A stretch of DNA of 64,000 nt from the NCBI RefSeq assembly GCF_042653545.1, contig NZ_JBHSIS010000003.1:1-64000 (forward strand). The letters run 5' to 3'. A model generated the notes under the pieces. The model had not been told where the DNA came from. It saw only the letters and a list, made by a program, of their open reading frames with translations, and searched no databases. The translations under genes and the position numbers were made by a program. The stretch comes from Actinophytocola glycyrrhizae (GTDB lineage Bacteria; Actinomycetota; Actinomycetes; Mycobacteriales; Pseudonocardiaceae). Positions 33,375 to 41,584 of this stretch are shown piece by piece; the first letter of the stretch is position 1; each line of letters opens with the position of its first letter.

Positions 33375-34336
33375 GCCGCACGATCCGCATCGGCACGCGC
33401 GGCAGCGCGCTCGCGCTCGCCCAGACCGGCACCGTCGCCGCCCTGCTCGAGGCCGCGGGCGCCACGGTCGAGATCGTCACGGTGGTGACGCCCGGCGACA
33501 AGTCGTCGGCGCCCATCGCCGAGATCGGTGTCGGCGTGTTCACCTCGGCGCTGCGCGACGCGCTCGCCGACGGCACGGTGGACGTCGCCGTGCACTCCTA
33601 CAAGGACCTGCCGACCGCACCCGATCCCCGTCTCTCCCTCGCCGCGGTGCCGCCGCGGCAGGACCCGAGGGACGCGCTGATCGCACGGGACTCGCTCACA
33701 CTCGGCGAGCTCCCGGCCGGTTCCCGTGTCGGCACGGGGGCGCCCCGCAGGGCGTCACAGATCCAGGCGCTCGGCCTGGGCCTCGAGATCGTGCCCATCA
33801 GGGGCAACGTCGACACCAGGATCCGCAAGGTCCACGACGGTGAGCTGGACGCCGTCGTGCTCGCCCGCGCCGGGCTCGCCCGGCTCGGCAGGCTAGACGT
33901 GATCACCGAGGTGCTCGACCCGATCCAGGTGCTTCCCGCGCCCGCCCAGGGGGCGCTGGCCGTGGAGTGCCGGGTCGACGACGTGGACACAGAGCACCTC
34001 CTCCAGTCCATTGTGGATGATGAAGCCACCAGGGCGGCGGTCGCCGCCGAGCGGGCCCTCCTGGCCGCGCTCGAGGCGGGATGCCAGGCCCCGGTTGGCG
34101 CACTGGCCGACGTGGTCGAGGACCTCGACGCGGACGACAGGGTCGTGCACCGCCTGTCGTTGCGTGGGGTCGCGGCCGCGAACTGGACGGCCGGCAGCCA
34201 GGCCGAGGGGCCCGCTGTCGACCTGATCCGCGCGTCGGCCACCGGTGACCTGACCGAAGGTGAGCAGCTCGGGCGTGCGTTGGCCGCCGAACTGCTCGAG
34301 CTCGGCGCCGGCGCGCTCGCCGGTGACGAGCAATAA
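33371..34336 (+). CDS. hemC: Porphobilinogen deaminase (hydroxymethylbilane synthase)
   Basis: Polymerises four porphobilinogen units. A 321-residue protein: IGTRGSALALAQTGTVAALL, VDVAVHSYKDLPTA, LVGTGAPRRASQIQ-type VGTGAPRRASQIQALGLGL, GNVDTRIRKVHDGELDAVVL, and the dipyrromethane-cofactor cysteine Cys238 in LEAGCQAPVGAL. GTG start inside the hemA stop. A spacer of 26 bases follows before the cobA/hemD fusion. Confidence 0.97.
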   Translation: MSRTIRIGTRGSALALAQTGTVAALLEAAGATVEIVTVVTPGDKSSAPIAEIGVGVFTSALRDALADGTVDVAVHSYKDLPTAPDPRLSLAAVPPRQDPRDALIARDSLTLGELPAGSRVGTGAPRRASQIQALGLGLEIVPIRGNVDTRIRKVHDGELDAVVLARAGLARLGRLDVITEVLDPIQVLPAPAQGALAVECRVDDVDTEHLLQSIVDDEATRAAVAAERALLAALEAGCQAPVGALADVVEDLDADDRVVHRLSLRGVAAANWTAGSQAEGPAVDLIRASATGDLTEGEQLGRALAAELLELGAGALAGDEQ

Positions 34337-34362
34337 GTAATCAAGAGGGAAGTGGCCCAGGA

Positions 34363-35907
34363 ATGACCACCCGTACCCGTAAGTCCTCCGGACGCATCGC
34401 GTTCGTGGGCTCGGGGCCCGGCGATGCCGGGCTTCTCACCGTCCGGGCACAGGAGCTCATCGCGCGCGCTGAGCTCGTGGTGATCGACCCGGACGTACCG
34501 GCAGGCGTGCTCGAGCTCGCCGGCCGTGACATCGAGGGCGAGGCCGAGGTCCGGCCCGCCGTCGGCGAGCCGGCCGACGTCGCGAAGGACCTCGTCAACG
34601 AGGCAAGGGCGGGCCGCGTCGTGATCCGCCTGGTCTCGGGCGACCCGCTCACGCACTCCGGTCTCGTGGCCGAGGCGCAGGCGGTCGCCAAGACCAGTGC
34701 CGTGTTCGACGTCGTGCCCGGCGTGCCAGCCGCGACCGCGGTCCCCGCCTACGCGGGCATCGCGCTCGGTGGCACCCACACCGAGGTCGACGTCCGGGGT
34801 GAGGTCGACTGGGCTGGGCTCGCGAAGACGCCCGGCCCGCTCGTGCTGCTCGCCGGCTCCAGCCACCTCGCCGAGGCCGCGTCCGCGCTCGTCGAGCACG
34901 GCCTCGCGCCCCAGACACCCGTCGCGGTCACCGCCGACGGCACCGGCGCCGGTCAGCGCACGCTCGACAGCACCCTCGCCACGCTCGCGCAGGACGCGGG
35001 CGAGATCGCGGGCAACCTCGTCGTCACCGTCGGCCAGGCCGTCGCCGCCAGGACCAAGCTGTCCTGGTGGGAGTCCCGCGCCCTCTACGGGTGGCGCGTG
35101 CTCGTGCCCCGCACCAAGGACCAGGCCGGTGAGATGTCCGAGCGGCTGCGGCTGCACGGCGCCATCCCGTCCGAGGTGCCGACGATCTCCGTCGAGCCGC
35201 CGCGCAGCCCCGCCCAGATGGAGCGCTCGGTCAAGGGCCTCGTCGACGGCCGCTACCAGTGGATCGTGTTCACCTCCACCAACGCGGTCCGCGCGGTGTG
35301 GGAGAAGTTCGAGGAGTTCGGCCTGGACGCCCGCGCGTTCTCCGGTGTGAAGATCGCCTGCGTCGGCGAGGCCACCGCGGAGAAGGTGCGCGGCTTCGGC
35401 ATCATCCCCGAGCTGGTGCCCTCCGGTGAGCAGTCGTCCGAGGGGCTTCTCGAGGAGTTCCCGCCCTACGACGACATCCTCGACCCGGTGGACCGCGTGC
35501 TGCTGCCGCGCGCCGACATCGCCACCGAGACCCTCGCCGCCGGTCTGCGCGACCGCGGCTGGGAGATCGACGACGTCACCGCCTACCGGACCGTGCGTGC
35601 CGCCCCGCCGCCGGCCGACACCCGCGAGATGATCAAGACCGGTGGCTTCGACGCGGTGTGCTTCACCTCGTCGTCGACCGTCCGGAACCTGGTCGGCATC
35701 GCGGGCAAGCCGCACACCCGCACGCTCGTCGCCTGCATCGGCCCGAAGACCGCCGAGACCGCGCGTGAGTTCGGGCTGCGGGTCGACGTCCAGCCGGAAC
35801 TCGCCCAGGTCCCGGCACTCGTCGACGCGCTGGCCGAGCACGCCGCCCGCCTCCGTGCCGAGGGCGCGCTCCCGCCGCCCCGCAAGACGAAGCGGGCCCG
35901 CCGCTGA
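34363..35907 (+). CDS. hemD: Bifunctional uroporphyrinogen-III C-methyltransferase / uroporphyrinogen-III synthase
   Basis: A 514-residue fusion. Residues 1-235 are a CobA/SUMT-like tetrapyrrole methylase (VGSGPGDAGLLTVRAQELI, VIRLVSGDPLTHSGLVAEAQ, VVPGVPAATAVPAYAGI); residues 245-500 are a HemD fold (WRVLVPRTKDQAGEMSERLR, YQWIVFTSTNAVRAVWEKFE, VDRVLLPRADIATETLAAGL, FDAVCFTSSSTVRNLVG). The first half makes precorrin-2 (siroheme, B12), the second closes the macrocycle. Fusions of this form are usual in actinobacteria. The methylase half lacks the exact SUMT GGRG-type loop seen in authentic enzymes, so its activity should be treated as likely, not certain. A strong hairpin follows its stop. Confidence 0.92.
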   Translation: MTTRTRKSSGRIAFVGSGPGDAGLLTVRAQELIARAELVVIDPDVPAGVLELAGRDIEGEAEVRPAVGEPADVAKDLVNEARAGRVVIRLVSGDPLTHSGLVAEAQAVAKTSAVFDVVPGVPAATAVPAYAGIALGGTHTEVDVRGEVDWAGLAKTPGPLVLLAGSSHLAEAASALVEHGLAPQTPVAVTADGTGAGQRTLDSTLATLAQDAGEIAGNLVVTVGQAVAARTKLSWWESRALYGWRVLVPRTKDQAGEMSERLRLHGAIPSEVPTISVEPPRSPAQMERSVKGLVDGRYQWIVFTSTNAVRAVWEKFEEFGLDARAFSGVKIACVGEATAEKVRGFGIIPELVPSGEQSSEGLLEEFPPYDDILDPVDRVLLPRADIATETLAAGLRDRGWEIDDVTAYRTVRAAPPPADTREMIKTGGFDAVCFTSSSTVRNLVGIAGKPHTRTLVACIGPKTAETAREFGLRVDVQPELAQVPALVDALAEHAARLRAEGALPPPRKTKRARR

Positions 35908-35910
35908 TGC

Positions 35911-35952
35911 CGTGGAAGACGCTTTCGGGCCACCCCGAAAGCGTCTTCCACG
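35911..35952. repeat. Perfect 19-bp-stem hairpin between hemD and hemB
   Basis: CGTGGAAGACGCTTTCGGG (35911-35929) pairs completely with CCCGAAAGCGTCTTCCACG (35934-35952) across a 4-nt loop, beginning four bases after the hemD stop and ending 17 before the hemB ATG. No T-run follows. It may attenuate or process the hem transcript, and it resembles the palindromic modules at 19742-19870 in style (GCCGTG..CACG ends). Confidence 0.8.
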
Positions 35953-35969
35953 ACACGAAGGAGCCGACC

Positions 35970-36941
35970 ATGTACCCAGCCCACCGGCCCCGCCGGTTGC
36001 GCGGCACCCCGGCCATGCGCCGGATGGTGGCCGAGACGACCGTGCGGCCCAGCCAGCTCGTGCTGCCCATGTTCGTCAAGGAGGGCGCGACCGAGCCGGT
36101 CCCGATCGCGACCATGCCCGGCGTGCTGCAGCACACCCGCGACAGCCTGCGCAAAGCCGCGGTCGAGGCGGTTACGGCCGGCGTCGGCGGGCTGATGCTG
36201 TTCGGCGTCCCGGAGCACAAGGACGCGGTCGGCTCGGGTGGTGTCGACCCCGACGGCGTGCTCAACGCGGCACTGCGGGACCTGCGGTCGGAACTGGGTG
36301 ACGAGACGGTCCTCATGTCCGACCTGTGCCTCGACGAGTTCACCGACCACGGCCACTGCGGTGTGCTCGACGAACACGGCCGGGTCGACAACGACGCCAC
36401 GCTGGCGATCTACGGGCAGATGGCCGTCGCGCAGGCCGAAGCGGGCGCCCACCTGCTCGGCCCCAGCGGCATGATGGACGGCCAGGTCGCCGCCATCCGG
36501 TCCGCGCTCGAACGCGAAGGGCTCGTCGACACCGGCATCCTGGCCTACTCGGCGAAGTACTCGTCGGCGTTCTACGGCCCGTTCCGCGACGCCGTCGAGT
36601 CGTCCCTGCAGGGCGACCGCCGCACCTACCAGCAGGACCCCGCGAACGTCCGCGAGGCGCTGCGCGAGGTGCGGCTCGACCTCGACGAGGGCGCCGACAT
36701 GGTCATGGTCAAACCGGCCATGCTGTACCTCGACGTGCTCCGCGCGGTCGCCGACGAGTCCGACGTGCCGGTCGCCGCGTACCAGATCTCCGGCGAGTAC
36801 GCGATGATCGAGGCCGCTGCCGCGAGCGGCTGGTGCGACCGCACGACCGCGATCCTCGAGTCGCTCACGTCCATCCGCCGTGCCGGCGCGGACGTCGTGC
36901 TGACCTACTGGGCGGTCGAGGCGGCGGGCTGGCTGCGCTGA
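35970..36941 (+). CDS. hemB: Porphobilinogen synthase (delta-aminolevulinic acid dehydratase)
   Basis: Condenses two 5-aminolevulinates to porphobilinogen. The 323-residue protein carries the Schiff-base lysines in ILAYSAKYSSAFYGPFRDA and MVMVKPAMLYLDVL. The metal loop is DLCLDEFTDHGHCG, with Asp where zinc enzymes have a second Cys, so this is a magnesium-type enzyme. AAGGAG before ATG 35970 fixes the start; an in-frame ATG at 35907 lies in the hemD stop region and would read through the hairpin. Confidence 0.96.
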   Translation: MYPAHRPRRLRGTPAMRRMVAETTVRPSQLVLPMFVKEGATEPVPIATMPGVLQHTRDSLRKAAVEAVTAGVGGLMLFGVPEHKDAVGSGGVDPDGVLNAALRDLRSELGDETVLMSDLCLDEFTDHGHCGVLDEHGRVDNDATLAIYGQMAVAQAEAGAHLLGPSGMMDGQVAAIRSALEREGLVDTGILAYSAKYSSAFYGPFRDAVESSLQGDRRTYQQDPANVREALREVRLDLDEGADMVMVKPAMLYLDVLRAVADESDVPVAAYQISGEYAMIEAAAASGWCDRTTAILESLTSIRRAGADVVLTYWAVEAAGWLR

Positions 36942-36957
36942 GGCGAAAAGGCCCCGG

Positions 36958-36963
36958 TAACCT
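36958..36963 (+). promoter_or_regulatory. -10 element, leaderless arrangement
   Basis: TAACCT within CCGGTAACCT, seven bases before the GTG at 36971 and identical to the element before the ppx gene. Confidence 0.45.
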
Positions 36964-36970
36964 GCCCGCC

Positions 36971-37633
36971 GTGACGAAGCCTGGCAATTCGGACCCCGCG
37001 GAGCCCAACGCCGACAAGGCGGTGCCGGACGAGGACACCACGTCACCGGCCCCCGGACCCGCCGACCCCGGGCCGGCCAGGGCCGAGCCGAAACCGAAGG
37101 CCAGGCCGAAGGTGGCGAAGGCGCCCCGCCTCCGCGACGACGAGCCCATCATGCCCACCGCCGACGAGGCGGCCATGCGGGCACAGGCCAAGCGCCGCTT
37201 CGAGGAACCGGCCCCGAGGACGCTGCGCATCTCGGTGTACTTCTTCGTCGCGGCCGGCCTGATCTGGCTCGCCAGCATGGTCCTGTCGCTGTACTACAAG
37301 CAGGACCTGATCGACGCGCAGATCGACGCAAGCAAGGACACCGACCTCTCGCCGGAGCAGATCGCCGACGGCGTCACCCAGATCCTGTGGGTCGTCACCA
37401 TCGCGGCGTTCACGTTCACCGTGTTCCTCGGCCTGTTCGGCTACAAGGCCACCGAGGGCACCCGCCGCGCACGCACGCTCGTCACGATCGTCGCCACCGT
37501 GCTCGTGCTGTTCCACCTGCTCCTCAACGGCACACCGCCCGGCATCCTGTCCGCCATGTTCGCGCTCGTCGGGCTGGGGCTGCTGTGGTCGCCGACGGCA
37601 CGCAGGTACTTCCCGCAACGCGAGCGCCGATGA
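36971..37633 (+). CDS. Membrane protein with hydrophilic N-terminus
   Basis: Not assigned to a known family. Of 220 residues, the first 80 are Pro/Ala/Glu/Lys-rich with PTADEAAMRAQAKRRFEEPA; three to four membrane helices follow (RISVYFFVAAGLIWLASMVL, ILWVVTIAAFTFTVFLGLFG, TLVTIVATVLVLFHLLLNGT, ILSAMFALVGLGLLW) and a short basic tail. Four small membrane protein genes sit in a row between hemB and hemL, overlapping or nearly so. Stop overlaps the next start (ATGA). Confidence 0.75.
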   Translation: MTKPGNSDPAEPNADKAVPDEDTTSPAPGPADPGPARAEPKPKARPKVAKAPRLRDDEPIMPTADEAAMRAQAKRRFEEPAPRTLRISVYFFVAAGLIWLASMVLSLYYKQDLIDAQIDASKDTDLSPEQIADGVTQILWVVTIAAFTFTVFLGLFGYKATEGTRRARTLVTIVATVLVLFHLLLNGTPPGILSAMFALVGLGLLWSPTARRYFPQRERR

Positions 37634-38067
37634 CCGAGGGGCCGGTCCTCTACGCGGAACCGGGCTCGACCCGGTGGCCGCTGCTCTGGGGGCCGGCGTT
37701 CGCCGGGACCGGCGCCGGGGTCGAGGCGCTGTCCGGGCCGGTGCACACGGTCGCGTGGCTGATCGTCGGCATCACGCTGTTCGGCGTGTTCGCGTTGTGG
37801 GTCAACGTGCGCCGCAAGGTGTACCGCGTGGAGCTGACCCCGGCGACGCTGCGGCAGGGCCGCGAGGAGCTGCCCGTCGCCGACATCGCGCGGGTCACCG
37901 ACGTCGGCGCCGCGCCGGGCGCGAAGGTCCTCGGCGGCGGCTGGACCGTGCCGCGCAAGACCTACGAGGTCCCGCTCCGCCTCGGCGACGACAGCACGGT
38001 CCTCGCATGGGCCCGCGACGACGAGGCCCTCAAAGCCGCCATCGCCCGCCTCGTAGAGGAAGAATGA
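37630..38067 (+). CDS. Small membrane protein with C-terminal PH-like region
   Basis: 145 residues: two membrane helices (about 18-40 and 42-62), then a beta-rich region (KVYRVELTPATLRQGREELP to the C-terminus) of the form found in DUF3093-type or bacterial PH proteins. I do not assign a family. It overlaps the gene before by four bases, and the next starts four bases after its stop, so the row is co-translated. Role unknown. Confidence 0.7.
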   Translation: MTEGPVLYAEPGSTRWPLLWGPAFAGTGAGVEALSGPVHTVAWLIVGITLFGVFALWVNVRRKVYRVELTPATLRQGREELPVADIARVTDVGAAPGAKVLGGGWTVPRKTYEVPLRLGDDSTVLAWARDDEALKAAIARLVEEE

Positions 38068-38071
38068 CATC

Positions 38072-38620
38072 GTGAGCATGCCGCCCCCGCCGCCCCTGCC
38101 GCCGTCGGAAGCCCCGATCACCCGGCCCAAGGCCGTCGACTCGGCGTTCCAGGCGGTCCTCGCGAGCATCGCCATCAGCGCGCTGGGCACCGTGTTCACC
38201 GTCATGCTCGACAAGGCGCTCCTGACCAGCATGGTCGAGGAGATGATCGCCGACCTGCCGCCGGAGTCGGCCGGTTCCCCCGACGTGCCCGGCTCGGTCT
38301 CCGTGGCCGGTTCGGTCGGCATGTTCCAGGTCATCCTCGGCTTCAGCATCGCGATCTTCGCCGGCCTCATGCTGCTGTTCGCGGTCAAGATGCGGGCAGG
38401 CCGCAACTGGGCGCGGATCCTGCTCACCGCCTACACCGGGGTGGGCGTGTGGAGCTTCCTGTCGGCCATGGCGAGCAGCGGCGCCGAGCTGGAGCTGATG
38501 TGGAGCCTCGCCGAGGTGGCGTTCGGTGTCACCGCCGTGATCTACATGTTCCGCCCGGAGTCGACCAGGTACTTCGCCGAGCACAAGCAGCGCCGCCTGC
38601 GGGCCCGGCAGCGACCGTGA
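38072..38620 (+). CDS. Four-helix membrane protein of unknown function
   Basis: 182 residues: a Pro-rich start (MPPPPPLPPSEAP), then hydrophobic segments AFQAVLASIAISALGTVFTV, GMFQVILGFSIAIFAGLMLL, WARILLTAYTGVGVWSFLSA and LMWSLAEVAFGVTAVIYMFR, ending in a basic RRLRARQRP. This arrangement is common in actinobacterial envelope proteins with no assigned role. GTG start at 38072 with GAGGAA upstream. Third in the hemB-hemL membrane gene row. Confidence 0.7.
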   Translation: MSMPPPPPLPPSEAPITRPKAVDSAFQAVLASIAISALGTVFTVMLDKALLTSMVEEMIADLPPESAGSPDVPGSVSVAGSVGMFQVILGFSIAIFAGLMLLFAVKMRAGRNWARILLTAYTGVGVWSFLSAMASSGAELELMWSLAEVAFGVTAVIYMFRPESTRYFAEHKQRRLRARQRP

Positions 38621-38633
38621 GAAAGTAGACGGC

Positions 38634-38957
38634 GTGACCGCTGCCACCGACGAGCTCGTCGCCCCGCCGCCGACCGAACCGGGCAGGCTGAACCAGCCGT
38701 GGCGTGTGTTCGTCGCGCTGGCCGAGCTGGTCGTCGCCGGGGTCGCGGTGTGGTTCGCGTTCGACTTCTGGCCCCGCGGCATCGCGAAGATCGTCGAGCG
38801 CTACCCGGGCGGCATCGTGCTCGAGTCGACGCGCTGGATCGGCAGCTGGATGGCGCTCGCGATCCTGCTCGGCACCGTCGCGGCCGTGCTCGTCGTCGAC
38901 GCCGTGCGGCAGGTCGCGCTCGCGGTCCGGGCCCGTCCCAAGCGCGGGGGACGGTGA
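38634..38957 (+). CDS. Two-helix membrane protein of unknown function
   Basis: 107 residues with helices at about 24-46 (VFVALAELVVAGVAVWFAFD) and 68-92 (WMALAILLGTVAAVLVVDAV), and a basic tail RARPKRGGR. Resembles no family I can name. GTG 38634. The dispersed hairpin repeat begins three bases after its stop. Confidence 0.68.
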   Translation: MTAATDELVAPPPTEPGRLNQPWRVFVALAELVVAGVAVWFAFDFWPRGIAKIVERYPGGIVLESTRWIGSWMALAILLGTVAAVLVVDAVRQVALAVRARPKRGGR

Positions 38958-38959
38958 CA

Positions 38960-38986
38960 TCTGGGGAGCGACCCCCAGACCCCCGA
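38960..38986 (+). repeat. Copy 3 of the TCTGGGG..CCCCAGACCCCC hairpin repeat
   Basis: Arms TCTGGGG (38960-38966) and CCCCAGA (38973-38979), then the CCCCCGA tail to 38986. It directly follows a stop codon and lies 10 bases before the hemL -10 hexamer, so it would overlap the -35 region. Confidence 0.65.
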
Positions 38987-38995
38987 TAAGCGATG

Positions 38996-39002
38996 TAAGA
39001 CT
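38996..39002 (+). promoter_or_regulatory. -10 element of hemL, leaderless arrangement
   Basis: TAAGACT in GATGTAAGACT, with six bases to the GTG at 39009 and no ribosome site. Confidence 0.4.
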
Positions 39003-39008
39003 GGGGCC

Positions 39009-40316
39009 GTGACGACTGAACAGTCCCGGGCCCTCTTCGAACGCGCCCAGTCGGTGACCCCCGGCGGCGTGAACTCCCCGGTCCGCGCGTTCCAGGCGGT
39101 CGGCGGCACCCCGCGGTTCATGGTCCGCGGCGAGGGCGCCTACCTGTGGGACGCCGACGGCAACCGCTACGTCGACCTCGTCTCCTCGTGGGGACCGATG
39201 ATCCACGGGCACGCGCACCAGCCGGTCGTCGATGCCGTGCGGGCCGCCGCCGTGTCCGGGCTGTCGTTCGGCACCCCGACCGCGGGCGAGATCGACCTGG
39301 CCGAGGAGATCATCGCCCGCGTCGCCCCGGTCGCGCAGGTGCGCCTGGTGAACTCCGGCACCGAGGCCACCATGAGCGCGATCCGCCTCGCCCGCGGCTT
39401 CACCGGCCGGTCCAGGATCGTCAAGTTCGCGGGCTGCTACCACGGGCACGTCGACGCGCTGCTGGCGGAGGCGGGGTCCGGCGTCGCCACGTTCGCGGCC
39501 ACGTCCGCACGGCCCAACTCGCCCGGCGTCACCGGTGCGCAGGCGGGCGACACCGTCGTCCTGCCCTACAACGACCTCGACGCCGTCCGCGCCGCGTTCG
39601 CCGAGCACGGCGACGAGATCGCCGCGGTGATCACCGAGGCCGCGCCGGGCAACATGGGTGCCGTCCCGCCGGAGCCCGGCTTCAACGAGGGGCTCCGCGA
39701 GCTCACCCGCCGTCACGGCGCGCTGCTCGTGATGGACGAGGTGATGACCGGTTTCCGCGTGTCGGAGGCAGGCTGGTTCGGCATCGACGCGGTGCCCGGC
39801 GACCTGTACACGTTCGGCAAGGTCATGTCCGGTGGGCTGCCGGCCGCGGCGTTCGGCGGCCGCGCGGACGTGATGGCCCACCTCGCCCCCGCCGGCCCGG
39901 TCTACCAGGCGGGCACGCTGTCCGGGAACCCCGTCGCCGTCGCGGCCGGGCTCGCCTCGCTGCGGGCGGCGACCCCGGCCACCTACCGCGCGCTCGACGC
40001 CAACGCCACCCAGCTCGGCGCGCTGATCGGCACCGAGCTGACCGCGGCCGGGGTGCCGCATCGCGTGCAGTTCGCGGGCAACCTGGTGAGCGTGTTCTTC
40101 AGCGAGACGCCGGTGCGGAACTTCGCCGAGGCCAAAGCGGCGGACACCGGCCGGTTCCCGGCGTTCTTCCACGCGCTGCTCGACAACGGGGTGTACGCGC
40201 CGCCGAGCGCGTTCGAGGCGTGGTTCGTCAACGCCGCCATGGACGACGACGCGTTCGAGATCATCCGGGCGGCACTACCGGTGGCCGCGCGAGCCGCAGC
40301 AGAGGGGGGCAAGTGA
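39009..40316 (+). CDS. hemL: Glutamate-1-semialdehyde 2,1-aminomutase
   Basis: PLP enzyme making 5-aminolevulinate from the hemA product. The 435-residue protein has VTPGGVNSPVRAFQAVGGTP at the start, LVNSGTEATMSAIRLARGFT, LVMDEVMTGFRV, and the PLP lysine in YTFGKVMSGGLPAAAFGG. It sits 2 kb away from hemB, heading the cytochrome c maturation run. GTG overlap (GTGA) with the following phosphatase gene shows coupling. Confidence 0.96.
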   Translation: MTTEQSRALFERAQSVTPGGVNSPVRAFQAVGGTPRFMVRGEGAYLWDADGNRYVDLVSSWGPMIHGHAHQPVVDAVRAAAVSGLSFGTPTAGEIDLAEEIIARVAPVAQVRLVNSGTEATMSAIRLARGFTGRSRIVKFAGCYHGHVDALLAEAGSGVATFAATSARPNSPGVTGAQAGDTVVLPYNDLDAVRAAFAEHGDEIAAVITEAAPGNMGAVPPEPGFNEGLRELTRRHGALLVMDEVMTGFRVSEAGWFGIDAVPGDLYTFGKVMSGGLPAAAFGGRADVMAHLAPAGPVYQAGTLSGNPVAVAAGLASLRAATPATYRALDANATQLGALIGTELTAAGVPHRVQFAGNLVSVFFSETPVRNFAEAKAADTGRFPAFFHALLDNGVYAPPSAFEAWFVNAAMDDDAFEIIRAALPVAARAAAEGGK

Positions 40317-40945
40317 GTACCCGGACGGTGGTGCACCTGGTGCGGCACGGGGAGGTGGACAACCCGGCGGGCATCCTGTACGGCCGCCTCGAGGGCTTCA
40401 AGCTGTCCGAGCTGGGACAGCGGCAGGCGCTGACCGTGGCGGAGCACCTCGCGGGTGGCGACATCACGCACGTGGTCGCGTCGCCGCTGTTGCGCGCGCA
40501 GGAGACCGCGCGGCCCATCGTCGACTCGCACCAGCTCGACCTCGCCACCGACGAGCAGCTGATCGAGGCCGACAACGTGTTCGAGGGCCAGCGGGTGTCC
40601 ATCGGCGACGGCGCGCTGCGCTCGCCACGCCACTGGCCGCACATGCACAACCCGTTCCTGCCGTCGTGGGGCGAGCCGTACCTGCAGATCGCCCGCCGCA
40701 TGCTCGGCGCCGTCTACCGCGCCCGCGCGGCGGCGGAGGGCCACGAGGCGGTGTGCGTGTCCCACCAGCTGCCGATCTGGACGCTGCGCCGCTTCATGGA
40801 GGGCAAGCGCCTGTGGCACGACCCGAGGCGGCGCCAGTGCTCACTGGCGTCGCTCACGAGCCTCATGTTCGACGACGAGAGCCTGGTGGCGATCCGGTAC
40901 CGCGAACCGGCGGGCGCCAGCAGCCCGAAGGTGACCGGCGCATGA
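40313..40945 (+). CDS. Histidine phosphatase family protein (phosphoglycerate mutase-like)
   Basis: A 210-residue protein with the phospho-histidine motif VVHLVRHGEVDNP, SPLLRAQETARPIVD, and the second histidine in CVSHQLPIWTLRRFMEGK. It is not a glycolytic mutase: lengths and motifs outside the core differ. The position between hemL and the ResA-like gene is the same as Rv0525. The reason for this link is not known. GAGGGGGG precedes its GTG; stop overlaps the next ATG. Confidence 0.85.
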   Translation: MSTRTVVHLVRHGEVDNPAGILYGRLEGFKLSELGQRQALTVAEHLAGGDITHVVASPLLRAQETARPIVDSHQLDLATDEQLIEADNVFEGQRVSIGDGALRSPRHWPHMHNPFLPSWGEPYLQIARRMLGAVYRARAAAEGHEAVCVSHQLPIWTLRRFMEGKRLWHDPRRRQCSLASLTSLMFDDESLVAIRYREPAGASSPKVTGA

Positions 40946-41520
40946 AACGCATCGCGCTGCTTCTTGCCGCCCTGTTCGTCGTCGCGGGCTGCTCCACGGG
41001 CTCGGACGCGGTCGCCACCGGCACGGAGTTCAACTTCGTCAGCCCCGGCGGGCAGACCGACATCACCTACGAGGGCGACGAACGCCAGCAGATCCCGGAG
41101 ATGCGGGGCGACTCGCTGATGGAGGAGGGCACGGAGCTCAGGCTGTCCTCGTACCGGGGCGAGGTCGTGGTGCTGAACATCTGGGGCGCGTGGTGCCCGC
41201 CGTGCCGCGTGGAGGCGCCGCAGCTGCAGAAGGTGCAGGACGCCTACGCGGACAAGGGCGTGCAGGTCCTCGGCATCGACTTCCGCGACCCGCAGCGCAG
41301 CGCCCCCCAGGACTTCATGCGTGACACCGGCCTCACCTACCCGTCGATCTACGACCCGTCCGGCCGCTCGCTGCTGCCGCTGAAGGGCTACCCGAGGGCG
41401 GTCGTCCCGTCGACGATCGTGCTCGACAAGGAGCACCGGGTGGCCGCGGTCTTCCTGCGTGACCTGCTCGCCGAGGACCTCACCCCGCTGATCGACAGGC
41501 TGCTCGCCGAGAAGTCCTGA
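40942..41520 (+). CDS. TlpA/ResA-type thioredoxin-like lipoprotein
   Basis: Extracytoplasmic thiol-disulfide protein that keeps apocytochrome c haem-binding cysteines reduced. A 192-residue protein: lipobox FVVAGCSTG, then a TlpA-like domain with the active site WGAWCPPCRVEAPQLQKV and cis-Pro VVPSTIVLDKEH. It opens the cytochrome c maturation group with CcdA, ResB and CcsB, with ATGA overlap at the start. A hairpin CGACCCCG..CGGGGGCGG follows at about 41538. Confidence 0.93.
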   Translation: MKRIALLLAALFVVAGCSTGSDAVATGTEFNFVSPGGQTDITYEGDERQQIPEMRGDSLMEEGTELRLSSYRGEVVVLNIWGAWCPPCRVEAPQLQKVQDAYADKGVQVLGIDFRDPQRSAPQDFMRDTGLTYPSIYDPSGRSLLPLKGYPRAVVPSTIVLDKEHRVAAVFLRDLLAEDLTPLIDRLLAEKS

Positions 41521-41571
41521 CAGCCGCCGAGAGCACCGACCCCGTCGGGGGCGGGACCTAAGTCCCACGTT

Positions 41572-41577
41572 TACCCT
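41572..41577 (+). promoter_or_regulatory. -10 element of ccdA, leaderless arrangement
   Basis: TACCCT in CGTTTACCCTGG, seven bases before GTG 41585, suggesting that ccdA-resB-ccsB have a promoter of their own besides read-through from hemL. Confidence 0.4.
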
Positions 41578-41584
41578 GGTCGCC

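Noticed and set aside
35907..35969. Earlier hemB start at 35907
   Set aside because: It would encode the 19-bp hairpin and overlap the hemD stop; ATG 35970 has AAGGAG and gives the normal N-terminus.
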